Shown here piece after piece: positions 37,025 to 47,258 of a stretch of 64,000 nt of DNA (the first letter of the stretch is position 1; every line of letters begins with the position of its first letter). The DNA lies in NCBI RefSeq assembly GCF_009911795.1, contig NZ_CP047898.1, positions 1,550,001-1,614,000 on the forward strand, given 5' to 3'. The stretch is from Pseudarthrobacter psychrotolerans (GTDB lineage: Bacteria; Actinomycetota; Actinomycetes; Actinomycetales; Micrococcaceae). The position numbers and the translations under genes were made by a program. The notes beneath the pieces were generated by a model that searched no databases, was not told where the DNA came from, and saw only the letters and a list, made by a program, of their open reading frames with translations.

Positions 37025-38980
37025 TTAGCGGACGGCGTAGACGTAGGCGGGCTTCCCCTGCCACTGAAGTTCAGAGTCCAAGGTCAGGCACGCTGCTTCG
37101 AGCGGCTGTGACGAGACGATCTTGTCCAGATTCTGCCAGGCGTTCTTGAGCGTGCAGGGATCGATGCTCACGCCGACGGCGTCGAAGTCGTTGGTCACGT
37201 AGGTCGTCGGGTGGCCGGGAGTCCAGGCGAAGAAGATGTAGCCTCCCCCGCGGTTCCACTTGTTAGCGAAGGCCGACTCGGGATCCAGCTTCTGCCAGGC
37301 AGCCGCGTCCGGGCCGGAGCGCTGGAGCCCCGAGAGAGAGGGCATTCCGTTGGTCAGCAACAGTGTATTCAGCGACGGGGTATCCGCGGCCCAGAGCTTT
37401 CCCTCGGACCTCGCTGCAGGTGCCTGGGCCGCCACGGCCCGGGCGGTGTCCGATGCGCGCAGATCGCCCAGGCCGACAAGCACCGGATTTGCCCGGGCCA
37501 CCGGCAGCGCCGCCAGCACAATGCAGAACGCTAGGGGCCACAGCCGCTGGGGATACTTCGTGACGGCGGCAACCACGACGCCGACCCCGGCCGACACCAA
37601 GAGAATGAGCATGGGTGACAGCGATGGCAAATCCGACGCCTTCAGCAACGACGCCGCGTACCCCGTGGCGAGGCCGCACGCCGCACCAGCCAGGAGCGGG
37701 ACGCGCCAGGAGGTAGGTGGGGGCCACCGGCTGAGCAGGAGGCCAAGGAGGATCACCGCGAGCACGCCCACCACCTGGCCTGCCCGCGGCGGCGTGACGA
37801 GATTCAGCAGCGGTAACTTCTGGCTCAAGGGGCCGAGGTCCACCGTAATCCAGACAATCCACAATGCAGACCAGGTTCCGAACGTCCATTCGACGATGTT
37901 GTCCCGGAAGGTAAGCCGCCATTGTGCGGCCAGGAGAATTACGAGGATCCAGACGAAGACTACGGTGAACGAGGATGACAATTCGCTGGCATTGATGCCT
38001 ACTGGTTCGCTGTACTGCAGCGGCCCGAGGGCTGGCGCGCCGAGAAGGCGGCCTAACGGCTGTGGATCCGACTCCACCCGCCGCGAGCCAGGATAGACCG
38101 TGTTAAGCAGTGCCTGGAGCCCGTCTCTGTTCTCAAACAGGGTTCCAAAGCCAAAGACCGCGGCAGTGCCGCCGGTGATGAGGGTGGATTTCAGCCGGGG
38201 TGCCCAGTCGGCGCCTCGAAGCAGGATCCACAAAGTCGAGGCAACGAGGACCGGGAGGCCGAGCAGCAGAGACCACGGAGCATAGAAGGTGGGAAGGCCA
38301 GCGATCAGGATGCCGCCGAGTACCGCCAGCGCCACCGGGGCGAGTCGCTGCCCCTTCGCGAAGCGCTGGAAGGCGGCGATCATCAGCACACAGCCGCCGA
38401 GCGTGTAGGCGATCAGCGCCACCGGCATCAGCGACCACCACGCATTTGACGGCGACAGCACGATCAGGATCGCGGCCAGCCAGCCGAACCGGCGGGAGCG
38501 TCCGAGCTGCTGGAACCAGGTCGGCATGGCCATCAGCAGGATCAGCGACGGCAGCCACCAGTGCGCGGCGAACAGCATGTGCTCAGGAATGAACGCGGCG
38601 GCGCGGAGCATTGTGGAGTCAAAAAAAACGAACTGCTCGAAGAAACCGTCGGTCGGGAACCTGTGCACCAGGTCTGCCCGCGCGGCCAGTGGACTAAGGC
38701 TTGGGGCGCCGTGAGTTGCCAAGATGGAGATGACGATGGCAGAAAAGGCGTGAATTTCATCGGACCGGATCGGCCGGGACCTGCCGAACTGCCAGCCCAA
38801 CGGGTTGGCCGGATCCTGTCGGAGTTCTGAAATTCCGACAGACGACGTCGTGATTCCGAACAGGACGAAGACCACGAAGACCAGCACCGTGATCAGGCGC
38901 ACCGCACGGTCATTGACACAAATCCATCGGTGAAATTTGCGGCCGGCCTTGTCAATGGGCGTGGGAAATCGCATTTTCAA
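37025..38980 (-). CDS. Large polytopic membrane protein of unknown family, GT-C-like
   Basis: 651 residues from TTG 38980, which has GGAGG seven bases upstream (ATG two codons later is the alternative). One helix near residue 30, then an extracytoplasmic loop with RSRPIRSDEIHAFSAIV, and about ten more helices up to residue ~500; the last ~150 residues are soluble. The early acidic loop (SDEIH) and the C-terminal extracellular domain give a GT-C-like layout. I do not recognise a named family with certainty. It is the last gene of a minus-strand group with the DUF2304, GT2 and YfhO-like genes. Confidence 0.75.
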   Translation of the reverse strand: MKMRFPTPIDKAGRKFHRWICVNDRAVRLITVLVFVVFVLFGITTSSVGISELRQDPANPLGWQFGRSRPIRSDEIHAFSAIVISILATHGAPSLSPLAARADLVHRFPTDGFFEQFVFFDSTMLRAAAFIPEHMLFAAHWWLPSLILLMAMPTWFQQLGRSRRFGWLAAILIVLSPSNAWWSLMPVALIAYTLGGCVLMIAAFQRFAKGQRLAPVALAVLGGILIAGLPTFYAPWSLLLGLPVLVASTLWILLRGADWAPRLKSTLITGGTAAVFGFGTLFENRDGLQALLNTVYPGSRRVESDPQPLGRLLGAPALGPLQYSEPVGINASELSSSFTVVFVWILVILLAAQWRLTFRDNIVEWTFGTWSALWIVWITVDLGPLSQKLPLLNLVTPPRAGQVVGVLAVILLGLLLSRWPPPTSWRVPLLAGAACGLATGYAASLLKASDLPSLSPMLILLVSAGVGVVVAAVTKYPQRLWPLAFCIVLAALPVARANPVLVGLGDLRASDTARAVAAQAPAARSEGKLWAADTPSLNTLLLTNGMPSLSGLQRSGPDAAAWQKLDPESAFANKWNRGGGYIFFAWTPGHPTTYVTNDFDAVGVSIDPCTLKNAWQNLDKIVSSQPLEAACLTLDSELQWQGKPAYVYAVR

Positions 38981-39068
38981 CTAAGTTCCTCCATGCGCTC
39001 CACACCATCGCTTGCACGTCCAACCGGACGTCGTGCTGGGAGGCTGCTAGTCCGACAAATCCTGGAGC

Positions 39069-39506
39069 TCAATCAGTTGGCCGTTGTGACTGCCTTCTAG
39101 GCGTAACAGAGGTAGCGGTCGACGCTGCCGGGCCGGAATCGCCAACGGTGGCGGACAAAATCTCAACCTTCCGTTCCAGCTCCTCAAGCCGTACGCGCCC
39201 AATAGCAGCTTCCTCGGACAGCGTGCGCGCTTCTTCCTCTAGCACGGACACTTCCCACGACAGGTGTAATGCCACACCTGTCAGGAAGACGATGCCCACG
39301 GCAAAGAGAAGGTTCGACGGGACCTGCACTCCGATCAGGGCTGTGACTCCCCGCAGCATGCCCGGGATCGCTGTGAGAACAAGGCACCCAATGGCGACAA
39401 GCAGCCAAAGAAAGGCGTACTTTTCGCGTAGGCCTTTACCGCGGAGCAGGAACACGACGCTGCCCAGGACAAGCAGAGAGAAGACGAGGGCGGCAATGCT
39501 TTCCAC
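39069..39506 (-). CDS. DUF2304 small membrane protein
   Basis: 145 residues with three membrane helices in the first ~85 (IAALVFSLLVLGSVVFLLRG, YAFLWLLVAIGCLVLTAIPG, LLFAVGIVFLTGVALHLSWE) and a C-terminal coiled coil (VLEEEARTLSEEAAIGRVRL and ELERKVEIL). DUF2304 proteins accompany polyprenyl-phosphate sugar synthases; here the partner GT2 gene ends two bases upstream. Confidence 0.88.
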   Translation of the reverse strand: MESIAALVFSLLVLGSVVFLLRGKGLREKYAFLWLLVAIGCLVLTAIPGMLRGVTALIGVQVPSNLLFAVGIVFLTGVALHLSWEVSVLEEEARTLSEEAAIGRVRLEELERKVEILSATVGDSGPAASTATSVTPRRQSQRPTD

Positions 39507-39508
39507 AG

Positions 39509-40267
39509 TCAGATATCGCTTTCGTGAGAGGAACGGGCCTTACCCCGGGTCATGGCAAATAACAGGGCAAGCAGCGACCTGACCAGGTAAATCGCTGACT
39601 TCGCCGGGTTATGGCTGGGCTGACCACCCTGGCGGGGCCGCATCTCAACCCCGGTCTGCGAGACAACGCAGCCTGAGCGGATCGCCACTACGAGCGAGTC
39701 GATGGTGTCGCCTAGGTACTCGGCAGGATAGTGCTTCAGGTACTGGGATATGGCGCGAGTGTTGCCGGCACGGAACCCGGAAGTCACGTCCGTGAGTTCC
39801 GTCCCGGCGATCCGTGATATCACCGCCGCCAGCAGGCGCATTGCCCATTTCCTGGGCCCGCTGACGGTGTACTGTCCCTTGTCTGCGAACCGGGCACCGA
39901 TCGAAATGTCCGAATGTTCCAGTCCGGCGATCACTGACGGGATGTCCTTGGGGTCGTGCTGCCCGTCCGCATCCACCTGGACGACGGCGTCATAACCCAT
40001 ACGATCGGCGTATTTGAACCCCGCCCGCATCGCACCCCCGACCCCGAGGTTGAAGGGCAATCGAAGCACGTGCGCCCCCGCGGCTTCCGCAAGCTCGGGG
40101 GTGCCGTCTTCCGAACCGTCGTCGACGACGAGAACGTCGTAGTTCCGTTGCAGTTCGAAAACCTCACGGACGGTATCGCCAATACACTCTCGCTCGTTCC
40201 ATGCCGGCATGATGACCAAAACTTTAGTCAAGGACGGAAAACGCATGTTGCTCCCAACTTCATTCAT
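39509..40267 (-). CDS. GT2 glycosyltransferase, polyprenyl-phosphate sugar synthase type
   Basis: 252 residues from ATG 40267; ATG 40246 (MRFPSLTKVLVI) has a better-spaced GGGAG and may be the true start. The DPM/GT2 core is VLVIMPAWNERECIGDTV, VVDDGSEDGT, the metal-binding VQVDADGQHDP and SGFRAGNTRAISQYL. It lacks C-terminal membrane helices. Predicted to charge an undecaprenyl-phosphate-type carrier with a sugar on the cytoplasmic face; DUF2304 and the nearby YfhO-like protein are probable partners. Confidence 0.9.
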   Translation of the reverse strand: MNEVGSNMRFPSLTKVLVIMPAWNERECIGDTVREVFELQRNYDVLVVDDGSEDGTPELAEAAGAHVLRLPFNLGVGGAMRAGFKYADRMGYDAVVQVDADGQHDPKDIPSVIAGLEHSDISIGARFADKGQYTVSGPRKWAMRLLAAVISRIAGTELTDVTSGFRAGNTRAISQYLKHYPAEYLGDTIDSLVVAIRSGCVVSQTGVEMRPRQGGQPSHNPAKSAIYLVRSLLALLFAMTRGKARSSHESDI

Positions 40268-40271
40268 AACG

Positions 40272-42551
40272 CTACATCACCCCCTGAACTTGACTTTCCG
40301 CCGGCTGTATTTCGGGATCCCGGCGCTTACGTCGCACTGCCAACAGGCTCCAAGCCAGCATTCCAGTCACTGCCACCGCCCAGACCGGAATTGCAATGCG
40401 CCAACCTGGGGGCTCAAAACTCAGGGTGACAAGGTTTCCCTCGGCATTCGCAGGGATTTCCAGGCCTAACAGATAACCTCCAACTGGCCGCTCGGACAGT
40501 TCTGCCCCTTCGACGCTGTATCCCGGCCATGGCAGCCGACTAAGGGCCACCCGGCCGCCTCCTGCAGGGACTTCGTCCACTTTTAGAACTAGCTGAGTGT
40601 CGCTCCTCGAAACCTCAGTCAAGCGCGTTCCGGGCTGACTCCACGTCACGCCACCCGCCGGTCCAAGGCGAACATCGCGGCTCCACAAAAGGGTTTCCTC
40701 GGTTTCATTGGCGACGTGCCAACCGCTAGGCACAGCCGGGATATCGACTTCTTCATCCCTGGAGACGTAATTATTCGATGCCATGCCAACTTGGGGCTTG
40801 TCAAACGACTCTTTGAGAATTTGCACGTTGTCTATTTGTAGTTCGTCAACAAGCATCAAGCCCGTCTCGGCTCTGACGTCAAAGAGCCTCTCGGCCAACT
40901 CGGGGCAGGTACCCCCCAAGTAGCGCAGACAAAGCAAATCATTGAACTTCGAGAAGCCCACCAACTGGTAGCGGTTCAGAACGCTGGCGTCACTGAGATA
41001 CCAAGCATTAGCCATGAGGGTTTGCTCCCATGTCTCCTTTTCCTGGGGATAGTCAAGTGCGTCGCCGACGACTAGTACATCGTTCTTAACACCGCTGAGC
41101 ACGCCCTTATATGTGGAGACATCTGCGGGCTGGTTCGCAATCGAGAGCGAGCTCTTAGGGGACGTTCGATGCTGCAGGAGTGTCGTCGCTGTTGTTGCCA
41201 GCAAAGCACCGATTGCAATCAGCGACATGGCGCTCATGCCAGCCTTGTTCCAGCGGTGAGATTGCACCTCAGGATGATTCAGGAGCCACCAGAGGGCGAT
41301 CAACGCCGCAATGACGACCGCTGCTGCAACGAAAATCGAGGAAAAGCGGGCTGGGACCTGGGCCCAAGCGAGGTACAACCCAAGCATCACCAACGCGATC
41401 GCAAAATACAGAGACGGGCGTCCAATGTGGCTTCGCCGGGAGCGAGCTAGAGCCACGATCACGAGGAGCACTGCGCCGGTAGCCACATAAGGCATGAAGC
41501 GGGCAGGGTAACGGAGCGGGCCAATGGTCGTTGGCAGCAGAACGAACGCGACCGATGCCGTCAAGAAAAGAAAGAGGTCACGCAATTCCGGGACCAGTTG
41601 CTTGAATCTGCTCCAACTCACAAACGCAATTGCCGGGAGGAACCAGGCGATATATGCTGCAGGGCTTGTTGCAGCTGTTCCAGACCACCACCAGGACAGG
41701 AGCTGAGGGTACGCCGTAGCAATCGGAGCGATCAGCAGGCTATTGAAGTCCACGCTCATGTAATCGTCGTTCCAGATGCCAGTGGTTCCACGAGTCGTAA
41801 CAGCCGCGGTCAGGACCCCGGGCAGGAACACAACAACCGCCACAAGTCCCATCGAAACCCCGGTCACCGCAATGCGGACCGCGGGCCCCCATGCTTTGCG
41901 GATCAGCGCCTCGATGCCGACTGCCAGCAGGATGAATCCGACCGCCACAGTGCCCGCCACATAGCCCACCGTGACTATCAGGTACCCGGTGATGAAGGCC
42001 CAGAACGGATTCCTTTTCCCGGCCAACAGTTGCCGCAGTTCAGCCCAGAAGAAGGGGAAGATGGCCCACACGAGCGCCCCTGTCACCCACGAGGGCGCAT
42101 CGAAGTACATCGTGAAACCGTTCAGCGGAACGGCAATTCCGGCGATGAAGGCCCACTCCGGGGACAGCGAGTAACTCCGCGCCAGAACGAACGTTCCCAT
42201 GCCGGCAGCAACGAGCATGGCGACCTTCAGGGCTGTGGTCAGGACAACCGTGTTCGGGCTGATGTAGGCCAGCACGCCGAAAAGCATGACCAAAGGGTTC
42301 CAGGTGCCCCATTGCCCCTCGGCGATGTAGTTGCCGCTGGACCAGACGGAAGGATTGAGAATCGGCACGTTCCCTTGGAGCAGGCTTTCGCCCAGGTGAT
42401 ACCAGACGCCGTAAGCACCATTTTCGGTATCGTCCTGAAAATAGAAGCGGCCGTAGAATAAAAGCGGAATCAGGCTCAGTACCAGCACTGATCCGGCGGT
42501 CAACAGTAGCCATTTCCTGTTGCGCGACGAGGACGATTGGGAAGGCTGCAA
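40272..42551 (-). CDS. YfhO-like polytopic membrane protein, GT-C-like
   Basis: 759 residues from TTG 42551 (no clear ribosome-binding site). First helix, then GRFYFQDDTENGAYGVWYHL and SSGNYIAEGQWGTWNPLVML, followed by about eleven more helices to residue ~480 and a ~240-residue extracytoplasmic domain, with a final helix near the C-terminus. This is the YfhO-like topology, a family tied to lipid-linked sugar transfer onto teichoic-type polymers. It ends four bases before the GT2 gene. A paralogue is at 53617-55808. The AT content looks higher than in the flanking core genes. Confidence 0.8.
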   Translation of the reverse strand: MQPSQSSSSRNRKWLLLTAGSVLVLSLIPLLFYGRFYFQDDTENGAYGVWYHLGESLLQGNVPILNPSVWSSGNYIAEGQWGTWNPLVMLFGVLAYISPNTVVLTTALKVAMLVAAGMGTFVLARSYSLSPEWAFIAGIAVPLNGFTMYFDAPSWVTGALVWAIFPFFWAELRQLLAGKRNPFWAFITGYLIVTVGYVAGTVAVGFILLAVGIEALIRKAWGPAVRIAVTGVSMGLVAVVVFLPGVLTAAVTTRGTTGIWNDDYMSVDFNSLLIAPIATAYPQLLSWWWSGTAATSPAAYIAWFLPAIAFVSWSRFKQLVPELRDLFLFLTASVAFVLLPTTIGPLRYPARFMPYVATGAVLLVIVALARSRRSHIGRPSLYFAIALVMLGLYLAWAQVPARFSSIFVAAAVVIAALIALWWLLNHPEVQSHRWNKAGMSAMSLIAIGALLATTATTLLQHRTSPKSSLSIANQPADVSTYKGVLSGVKNDVLVVGDALDYPQEKETWEQTLMANAWYLSDASVLNRYQLVGFSKFNDLLCLRYLGGTCPELAERLFDVRAETGLMLVDELQIDNVQILKESFDKPQVGMASNNYVSRDEEVDIPAVPSGWHVANETEETLLWSRDVRLGPAGGVTWSQPGTRLTEVSRSDTQLVLKVDEVPAGGGRVALSRLPWPGYSVEGAELSERPVGGYLLGLEIPANAEGNLVTLSFEPPGWRIAIPVWAVAVTGMLAWSLLAVRRKRRDPEIQPAESQVQGVM

Positions 42552-42730
42552 TTCACGATCCGTTCAGTTTGGGCATGCGTCCACCGCAGGACGGCGCGCG
42601 AGGGACAGGTTCATATTACCCGAGCGGACTTTCCCTGGCCCCAAACAGCGGCCCCGGCACGGCGCGGACCGGCTCGGCCGGAAAGCCCCTGCAACACCGG
42701 AGAGGACAGGAGCCGGTAGAATCTCCTGAT

Positions 42731-43786
42731 ATGACACTCGCTCAACCAGAGACCAACTCGACGCCCCATCGCATATCCGTGGTCATCCCTGTATACCAAG
42801 GCGAGAAGACTCTGGTCGGAGTGGTCAACGAACTTCTCCCCTATCGGGAAGTGTCTACCACCAAGGGCGGCCACGATTACGTGATCTCGGAAGTCCTGCT
42901 GGTCTTCGATCACGGGCCCGACAATTCTGCCGCGGCCATCCGGTCCCTCACGACTTCCATCGACATCGTCCGTGGCGTCTGGCTGAGCCGGAACTTCGGG
43001 CAGCATGCCGCCACCCTGGCCGGGATGGCCTCCGCCGGCGGCGACTGGGTTGTCACAATGGACGAGGACGGACAGCATGATCCCGCGGCCATCGGGGACC
43101 TGCTCGACACGGCCATGGCCGAGAAAGCATCTGTCACGTACGCGATGCCCAGCAACCCGGCCCCGCATGGTTTCCTCCGGAACATGGCCTCAAAGAGTGC
43201 CAAGCGCACGGTTCGGTTCCTGCTCTCCAGCGACGACGCCACGAGCTACCAGAGCTTCCGTCTGGTGACCGGCGAAGTCGCGCGCTCGGTTGCTGCCTAC
43301 GCCGGCCACGGTGTCTACCTCGACGTCGCCGTGGGCTGGATTGCCGACAAAACAGCGACCTGCCCGGTGATGCTGCGGGAGGAGGGCGACCGCCGCTCCG
43401 GTTACCGGCTGCGCTCGTTGCTCTCCCACTTCTGGCGCATGGTGATCTCAAGCGGGACGCGTGGGCTGCGCCTGGTCAGCCTGATCGGCGCCGTCTTCGC
43501 GCTCGCGGGCATCGGGCTAGCCATCTACTTCGTGATCGCGTATCTGACCGGCCACGGCGCCGGACAGCAGGGCTGGACGTCGACCATGGTGGTCCTGCTT
43601 GTCAGTACCGGGGCCATCCTGTTTGCCCTCGGGGTCATCGCTGAATACGTGGGCGTGAACGTCAACATGGCCATGGGCAAGCCCGCATACCTGATTGTGA
43701 GCGACCCTGCACTGGGCCCGCTCGGCAAGACCGTGCCCAAAACGCCGGCGACGTTGCCCTCCGGCCCGGTGGCCGATGCAGGCTAG
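42731..43786 (+). CDS. GT2 glycosyltransferase with two C-terminal membrane helices (GtrB/DPM-like)
   Basis: 351 residues from ATG 42731. Catalytic core ISVVIPVYQGEKTLVGVV, then LVFDHGPDN, LSRNFGQHAATLAGM and the metal site VVTMDEDGQHDPAAIGDLLD. Two C-terminal helices (SLIGAVFALAGIGLAIYFVI, MVVLLVSTGAILFALGVIAE) anchor it, as in GtrB-type polyprenyl-phosphate glucose synthases. It overlaps the epimerase gene by 11 bases. With the GtrA gene two genes on, it could form one three-component glycosylation set. Confidence 0.9.
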   Translation: MTLAQPETNSTPHRISVVIPVYQGEKTLVGVVNELLPYREVSTTKGGHDYVISEVLLVFDHGPDNSAAAIRSLTTSIDIVRGVWLSRNFGQHAATLAGMASAGGDWVVTMDEDGQHDPAAIGDLLDTAMAEKASVTYAMPSNPAPHGFLRNMASKSAKRTVRFLLSSDDATSYQSFRLVTGEVARSVAAYAGHGVYLDVAVGWIADKTATCPVMLREEGDRRSGYRLRSLLSHFWRMVISSGTRGLRLVSLIGAVFALAGIGLAIYFVIAYLTGHGAGQQGWTSTMVVLLVSTGAILFALGVIAEYVGVNVNMAMGKPAYLIVSDPALGPLGKTVPKTPATLPSGPVADAG

Positions 43787-44731
43787 GCCCACTTGGGTGA
43801 TCGGCGCCGGTGGACTCCTCGGCAAGGCCGTCGTCAGAGAACTCCAATCCCGTGGCGTCGCTGTCCTGACCAGCACGATCCCCTGGTCCGAGCCGGAGCC
43901 TGCCCTCAAGGCGTTCCGCGAGGGCGCCGACAAACTCCGTGACGCTGCGGCTTCCGGGCCCTGGACGATAGCGTGGTGCGCCGGCGCAGGTGTCACGGGA
44001 ACATCGCCCGAGGCCCTCGAAGCGGAGCTCTCCCTGTTCGCCCGGGCGCTGGAAGTGTTCGAAGAAATACTCTGCGACGCTGGAGGGGCGAACGGGGCGA
44101 TGTTCCTGGCGTCTTCCGCCGGCGGGGTTTACGCCGGGTCCAGCACACCCCCATTCACCGAACACAGTCCCGTGCAGCCGCTGGCCCCTACGGTTTCGCT
44201 AAACTCCGGGCCGAAGCGACCGTCTCTGACTTCGCGCGGCGTACCGGGGTCCGGACACTCATTGGCAGGGTCAGCAACCTGTACGGCCCCGGCCAGAATC
44301 TGCGGAAGCCGCAGGGCCTCATCTCGGTGTTCGCCAAGGCACACCTCACGGGTGCCCCGGTTTCGGTCTACGTGTCGCTGGACACCTTGCGCGACTACCT
44401 TTTTGTCGACGACGCGAGCCGGCTGGTCGCCGACGGTCTGGACCGCCTTATCGGCTCCGACGTCCGCCCGGGCGAGGCTGTCGTGAAGATCCTGGCCTCC
44501 CAGCGGGCCGACACCATCGGTAACCTCATCGGCGCGTGCCGGGCGATCTTCAAGCGCCGTCCGCTGATCATTCTGGGCGCCTCCCCTTTCGCGAAGGCCC
44601 AGGCACACGACCTTCGCCTGAAGTCGGTCGTCTGGCCCGAGCTCGACGCGCACCCCGTGACACCGCTTGCGGTGGGCATCAACACCACGGTCCAGGAGGT
44701 CCAGCGGCTGGCCCTTTCGGGTCAACTCTGA
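43776..44731 (+). CDS. NAD-dependent epimerase/dehydratase, SDR family (frameshifted in this sequence)
   Basis: Extended short-chain dehydrogenase, 318 residues once one C is restored at the CCCC run 44185-44188. First frame: WVIGAGGLLGKAVVREL, MFLASSAGGVYAGSSTPPFT, PVQPLAP; second frame resumes YGFAKLRAEATVSDFARRTG, RVSNLYGPGQNL, then DTLRDYLFVDDASRLVADGL. The catalytic Tyr-xxx-Lys (YGFAK) lies exactly at the frame change. A sugar-nucleotide substrate is likely; which one is unknown. Confidence 0.85.
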
Positions 44732-44860
44732 GCACGCCTGGCTTGGTTCCCCGGCGCCCGGCCAGAGGGCCCCGTTGTGACGGTGGTGCCGCACTTCGGT
44801 AGTCTAAGGTGTGTGTTTGCCGGTTATCGGCCCCAAGAGTTCAAGGAATAGGTGCATACC

Positions 44861-45358
44861 ATGAAGCAGCCCGAAACGCCCGGGGAGGCTGTCAAGGGTA
44901 TCCACGATGGTCCCCCCGGTCCCCTGCTGAGGATCGTCAAGGACCAGCGTGTGGCTTTTGTGCTGGTGGGCGGCGCCAACACAGCCTTCAGTACAGGCCT
45001 CTTCATAGCCGTTGCGTGGTTGTACCCGGGTCTGCCCTCGCCGGTGGTCCTGAGTATCGCCTTCGTCGTTTCCCTGGTCGCGGTATTCTTCGTCTACCGG
45101 AAGCTGGTCTTCCGGGTCAAAGGCCACTTCTGGCTGGATCTTGGCAGATTCACCCTGGTCAATCTGACGATGTTCTTCACGAACATTGCGTTGCTGCTGG
45201 TGGCCCACGAGGTCCTCGGGTACCCCCAGATTCCGGCCCAGCTCGCCATTACCTGCGTGACGGTCATCATCAACTACTTCGGCCACAAATATTTCTCCTT
45301 CCGCCGGAGCGCTGAGCCCGTGTCCCCCAAGAAAGCCACCGAGGAAAGCACCCCATGA
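44861..45358 (+). CDS. GtrA-family membrane protein, second copy
   Basis: 165 residues from ATG 44861 (GTG 44852 is also possible; the AAGGAA box is poorly spaced for either). Four helices: VAFVLVGGANTAFSTGLFIA, SPVVLSIAFVVSLVAVFFVY, FTLVNLTMFFTNIALLLVAH and LAITCVTVIINYFGHKYFSF. The FFVYRKLVF and NYFGHKYFSF boxes are the GtrA signature. Probably a flippase for polyprenyl-linked sugars, paired with the GT2 at 42731 and the GT2 it overlaps by four bases downstream. Confidence 0.92.
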   Translation: MKQPETPGEAVKGIHDGPPGPLLRIVKDQRVAFVLVGGANTAFSTGLFIAVAWLYPGLPSPVVLSIAFVVSLVAVFFVYRKLVFRVKGHFWLDLGRFTLVNLTMFFTNIALLLVAHEVLGYPQIPAQLAITCVTVIINYFGHKYFSFRRSAEPVSPKKATEESTP

Positions 45359-46215
45359 GCCCCAAAGTCTCGATCGTCATTCCGGCGTACAACAATGTCC
45401 AGTACATCGAAGAGACCCTTCACTCTGTGTTGAACCAGACCTTCGACGACTACGAGGTGGTGATTGCCGACCATTCCTCGATCGACGGCACGGCAGAGGT
45501 GGTTGCCCGGTTTGCGGACAACCCCAAAGTGCGTCTCCTCCCGCCCACACCGACCGGCGGCGGCGCCCAGGCCAACTGGAACCGCGTCAGCCAGGCGGCC
45601 ACCGGTGAATACCTCAAACTGGTCTGCGGCGATGACCTGATCACGCCCGATGCGCTGGAGCTGCAGGTGAAGGCCCTTGAAGACAACGCCGGCGCCGTCA
45701 TTGTCTCGTCTCGCCGTGACCTGGTCGACGCCGACGGCAGGCTGTTCCTGAAGGGGCGCGGGCTGCAGGGTGTGAATGGTCTCATCTCCGGCCGCCAAGC
45801 CATTCGAGCGACTGTCCTTGCCGGCTCAAATATTTTTGGTGAACCCGCGTGCTCGCTGTTCAAGCGCGAACTGCTGGCTAAAGAAGGCTGGTGGGATAAC
45901 TCGCACCCCTATCTCATTGACGAAGCGACTCTGGTGCGCATCTGCCGTCACGGCGACTTCGTAGCACTCAGGGAAACCCTGGCGTCCTTCAGGATCAGTG
46001 CCAGCCAGTGGAGTGTTCGGCTGGCACGTCAACAATCCGACCAGGCAATTGCGTTTCATAACCAGCTCCGACATGACGATCCTTCGTTGCTGAGCCGGCT
46101 TGACGTGGCGGTTGGAAATGCAAAGGCGATCGCCATGTCATATGCTCGCCGTCTCGCGTATGTCCGGCTGAACCGACGCATGGGTCATCAACACGCCGTG
46201 CAGAGCACGGTCTAA
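45355..46215 (+). CDS. GT2 glycosyltransferase
   Basis: 286 residues with the GT-A core VSIVIPAYNNVQYIEETLHS, VVIADHSSIDGTAEVV, GEYLKLVCGDDLITPDAL (metal-binding Asp pair) and DEATLVRICRHGDFV. No membrane helices, so it probably acts on the cytoplasmic side to extend a lipid-linked glycan. It overlaps gtrA by four bases and ends just 12 bases before a transposase remnant, so its extreme C-terminus could have been altered by that insertion. Confidence 0.9.
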   Translation: MSPKVSIVIPAYNNVQYIEETLHSVLNQTFDDYEVVIADHSSIDGTAEVVARFADNPKVRLLPPTPTGGGAQANWNRVSQAATGEYLKLVCGDDLITPDALELQVKALEDNAGAVIVSSRRDLVDADGRLFLKGRGLQGVNGLISGRQAIRATVLAGSNIFGEPACSLFKRELLAKEGWWDNSHPYLIDEATLVRICRHGDFVALRETLASFRISASQWSVRLARQQSDQAIAFHNQLRHDDPSLLSRLDVAVGNAKAIAMSYARRLAYVRLNRRMGHQHAVQSTV

Positions 46216-46226
46216 CCTGACTTGGC

Positions 46227-47129
46227 TCATTTGCTTAGTGCGTGAGTTTTGGGTTGTGGATGGCGTCGAGGATGGCGCGCTGTTCGGCTGTGATGGGGGC
46301 GAATGTCTGCGTAGTGCCGTTGCTGGCGAGTCGCTGAGCGGAGTGTCCGGAGTCGTCTCGTGACATTACGCACCGAGAGCCCGGTCCTGTTCTGGACTGT
46401 TCGGGAGATGACCAACGCGGTAAAGACGATTGTCAGGCGTGCCTCGATCGCGTCCCGGGTGCGGTGGGACATGGGCCTGGCCCGCAGGTCTCGCTTGCCC
46501 ATCCGGAAGGACTGCTCAACGTGCCACAGGTCGTGATAGGAACCGATGACTTCGGTTGCGGCCATCACGTCCGCGGGAATGTTCGTCACGTAGCCTTTCA
46601 GCCCAGCCAGTTGCCGCGCGCGTGCCAGTGAGGCTTCGTCCAGGCTCGGTTTCCGGCCGGCGGTCTTAACGAAGCGTGGGGTCCGGGCCGCCTTCTGTCC
46701 GTCGATGACTTCCCGGGCCCGGTTCTCCTGGACTGTGAGCGTTGTGTTGTCATGGACGGCTCTTTTGCGGGAGTAGGCCCACACTGCCCGCCCTGAGCCC
46801 GGGTGCGCGGCGGGGTCCCAGACGGGTTCGGCGTGCAGGTCGGGGTTGTTCTCGTTCTTGTGGCCGGTTCTGGCGGTTACCGTATCGATCAGCTGTCCGT
46901 CGGTGAACGCGTCGCCGTGCCAGCGGAAGTGCGAGGCCAGGTCGTTCGGGGCCTTCGTCATCCGGCATCCGACGATGAACCGAAGGTTCGCCTCGTCCAG
47001 TTCACGCAGGTTGCCCGCCGAGAGCATGCCGGGGCGGGGAACCCGGCCTTCCCGTCGAACGTGAAAAGTTTGAGCAGGTTGTGGCAGCCGGCGATTAGGT
47101 TCAACTAGTGTTGGAAATCCGACAAACAC
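46227..47129 (-). pseudogene. Remnant of an IS1634/IS4-type transposase
   Basis: 300 codons of transposase sequence lacking the N-terminal half. The C-terminal part is recognisable: MLSAGNLRELDEANLRFIVG, TKAPNDLASHFRWHGDAF, YHDLWHVEQSFRMGKRDLRA and ARLTIVFTALVISR. Just upstream the product runs from an LFTFDGK-like remnant (in another frame) straight to the GMLSAG block, so an internal segment has been deleted. No clear terminal inverted repeats were found. It is a decayed insertion sequence, not a working gene. Confidence 0.75.
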
Positions 47130-47258
47130 ATTCCCCTGGCCTCATCGTCAAACCGCTTGAAGAGTCATATGGGCCAGCGCACTCACGACTGTGAACTGCG
47201 CCTCCAGGACGCCCCGGACAATAACCTCTGCTATCTGCCGGGGTGGACAATGGCCAGC

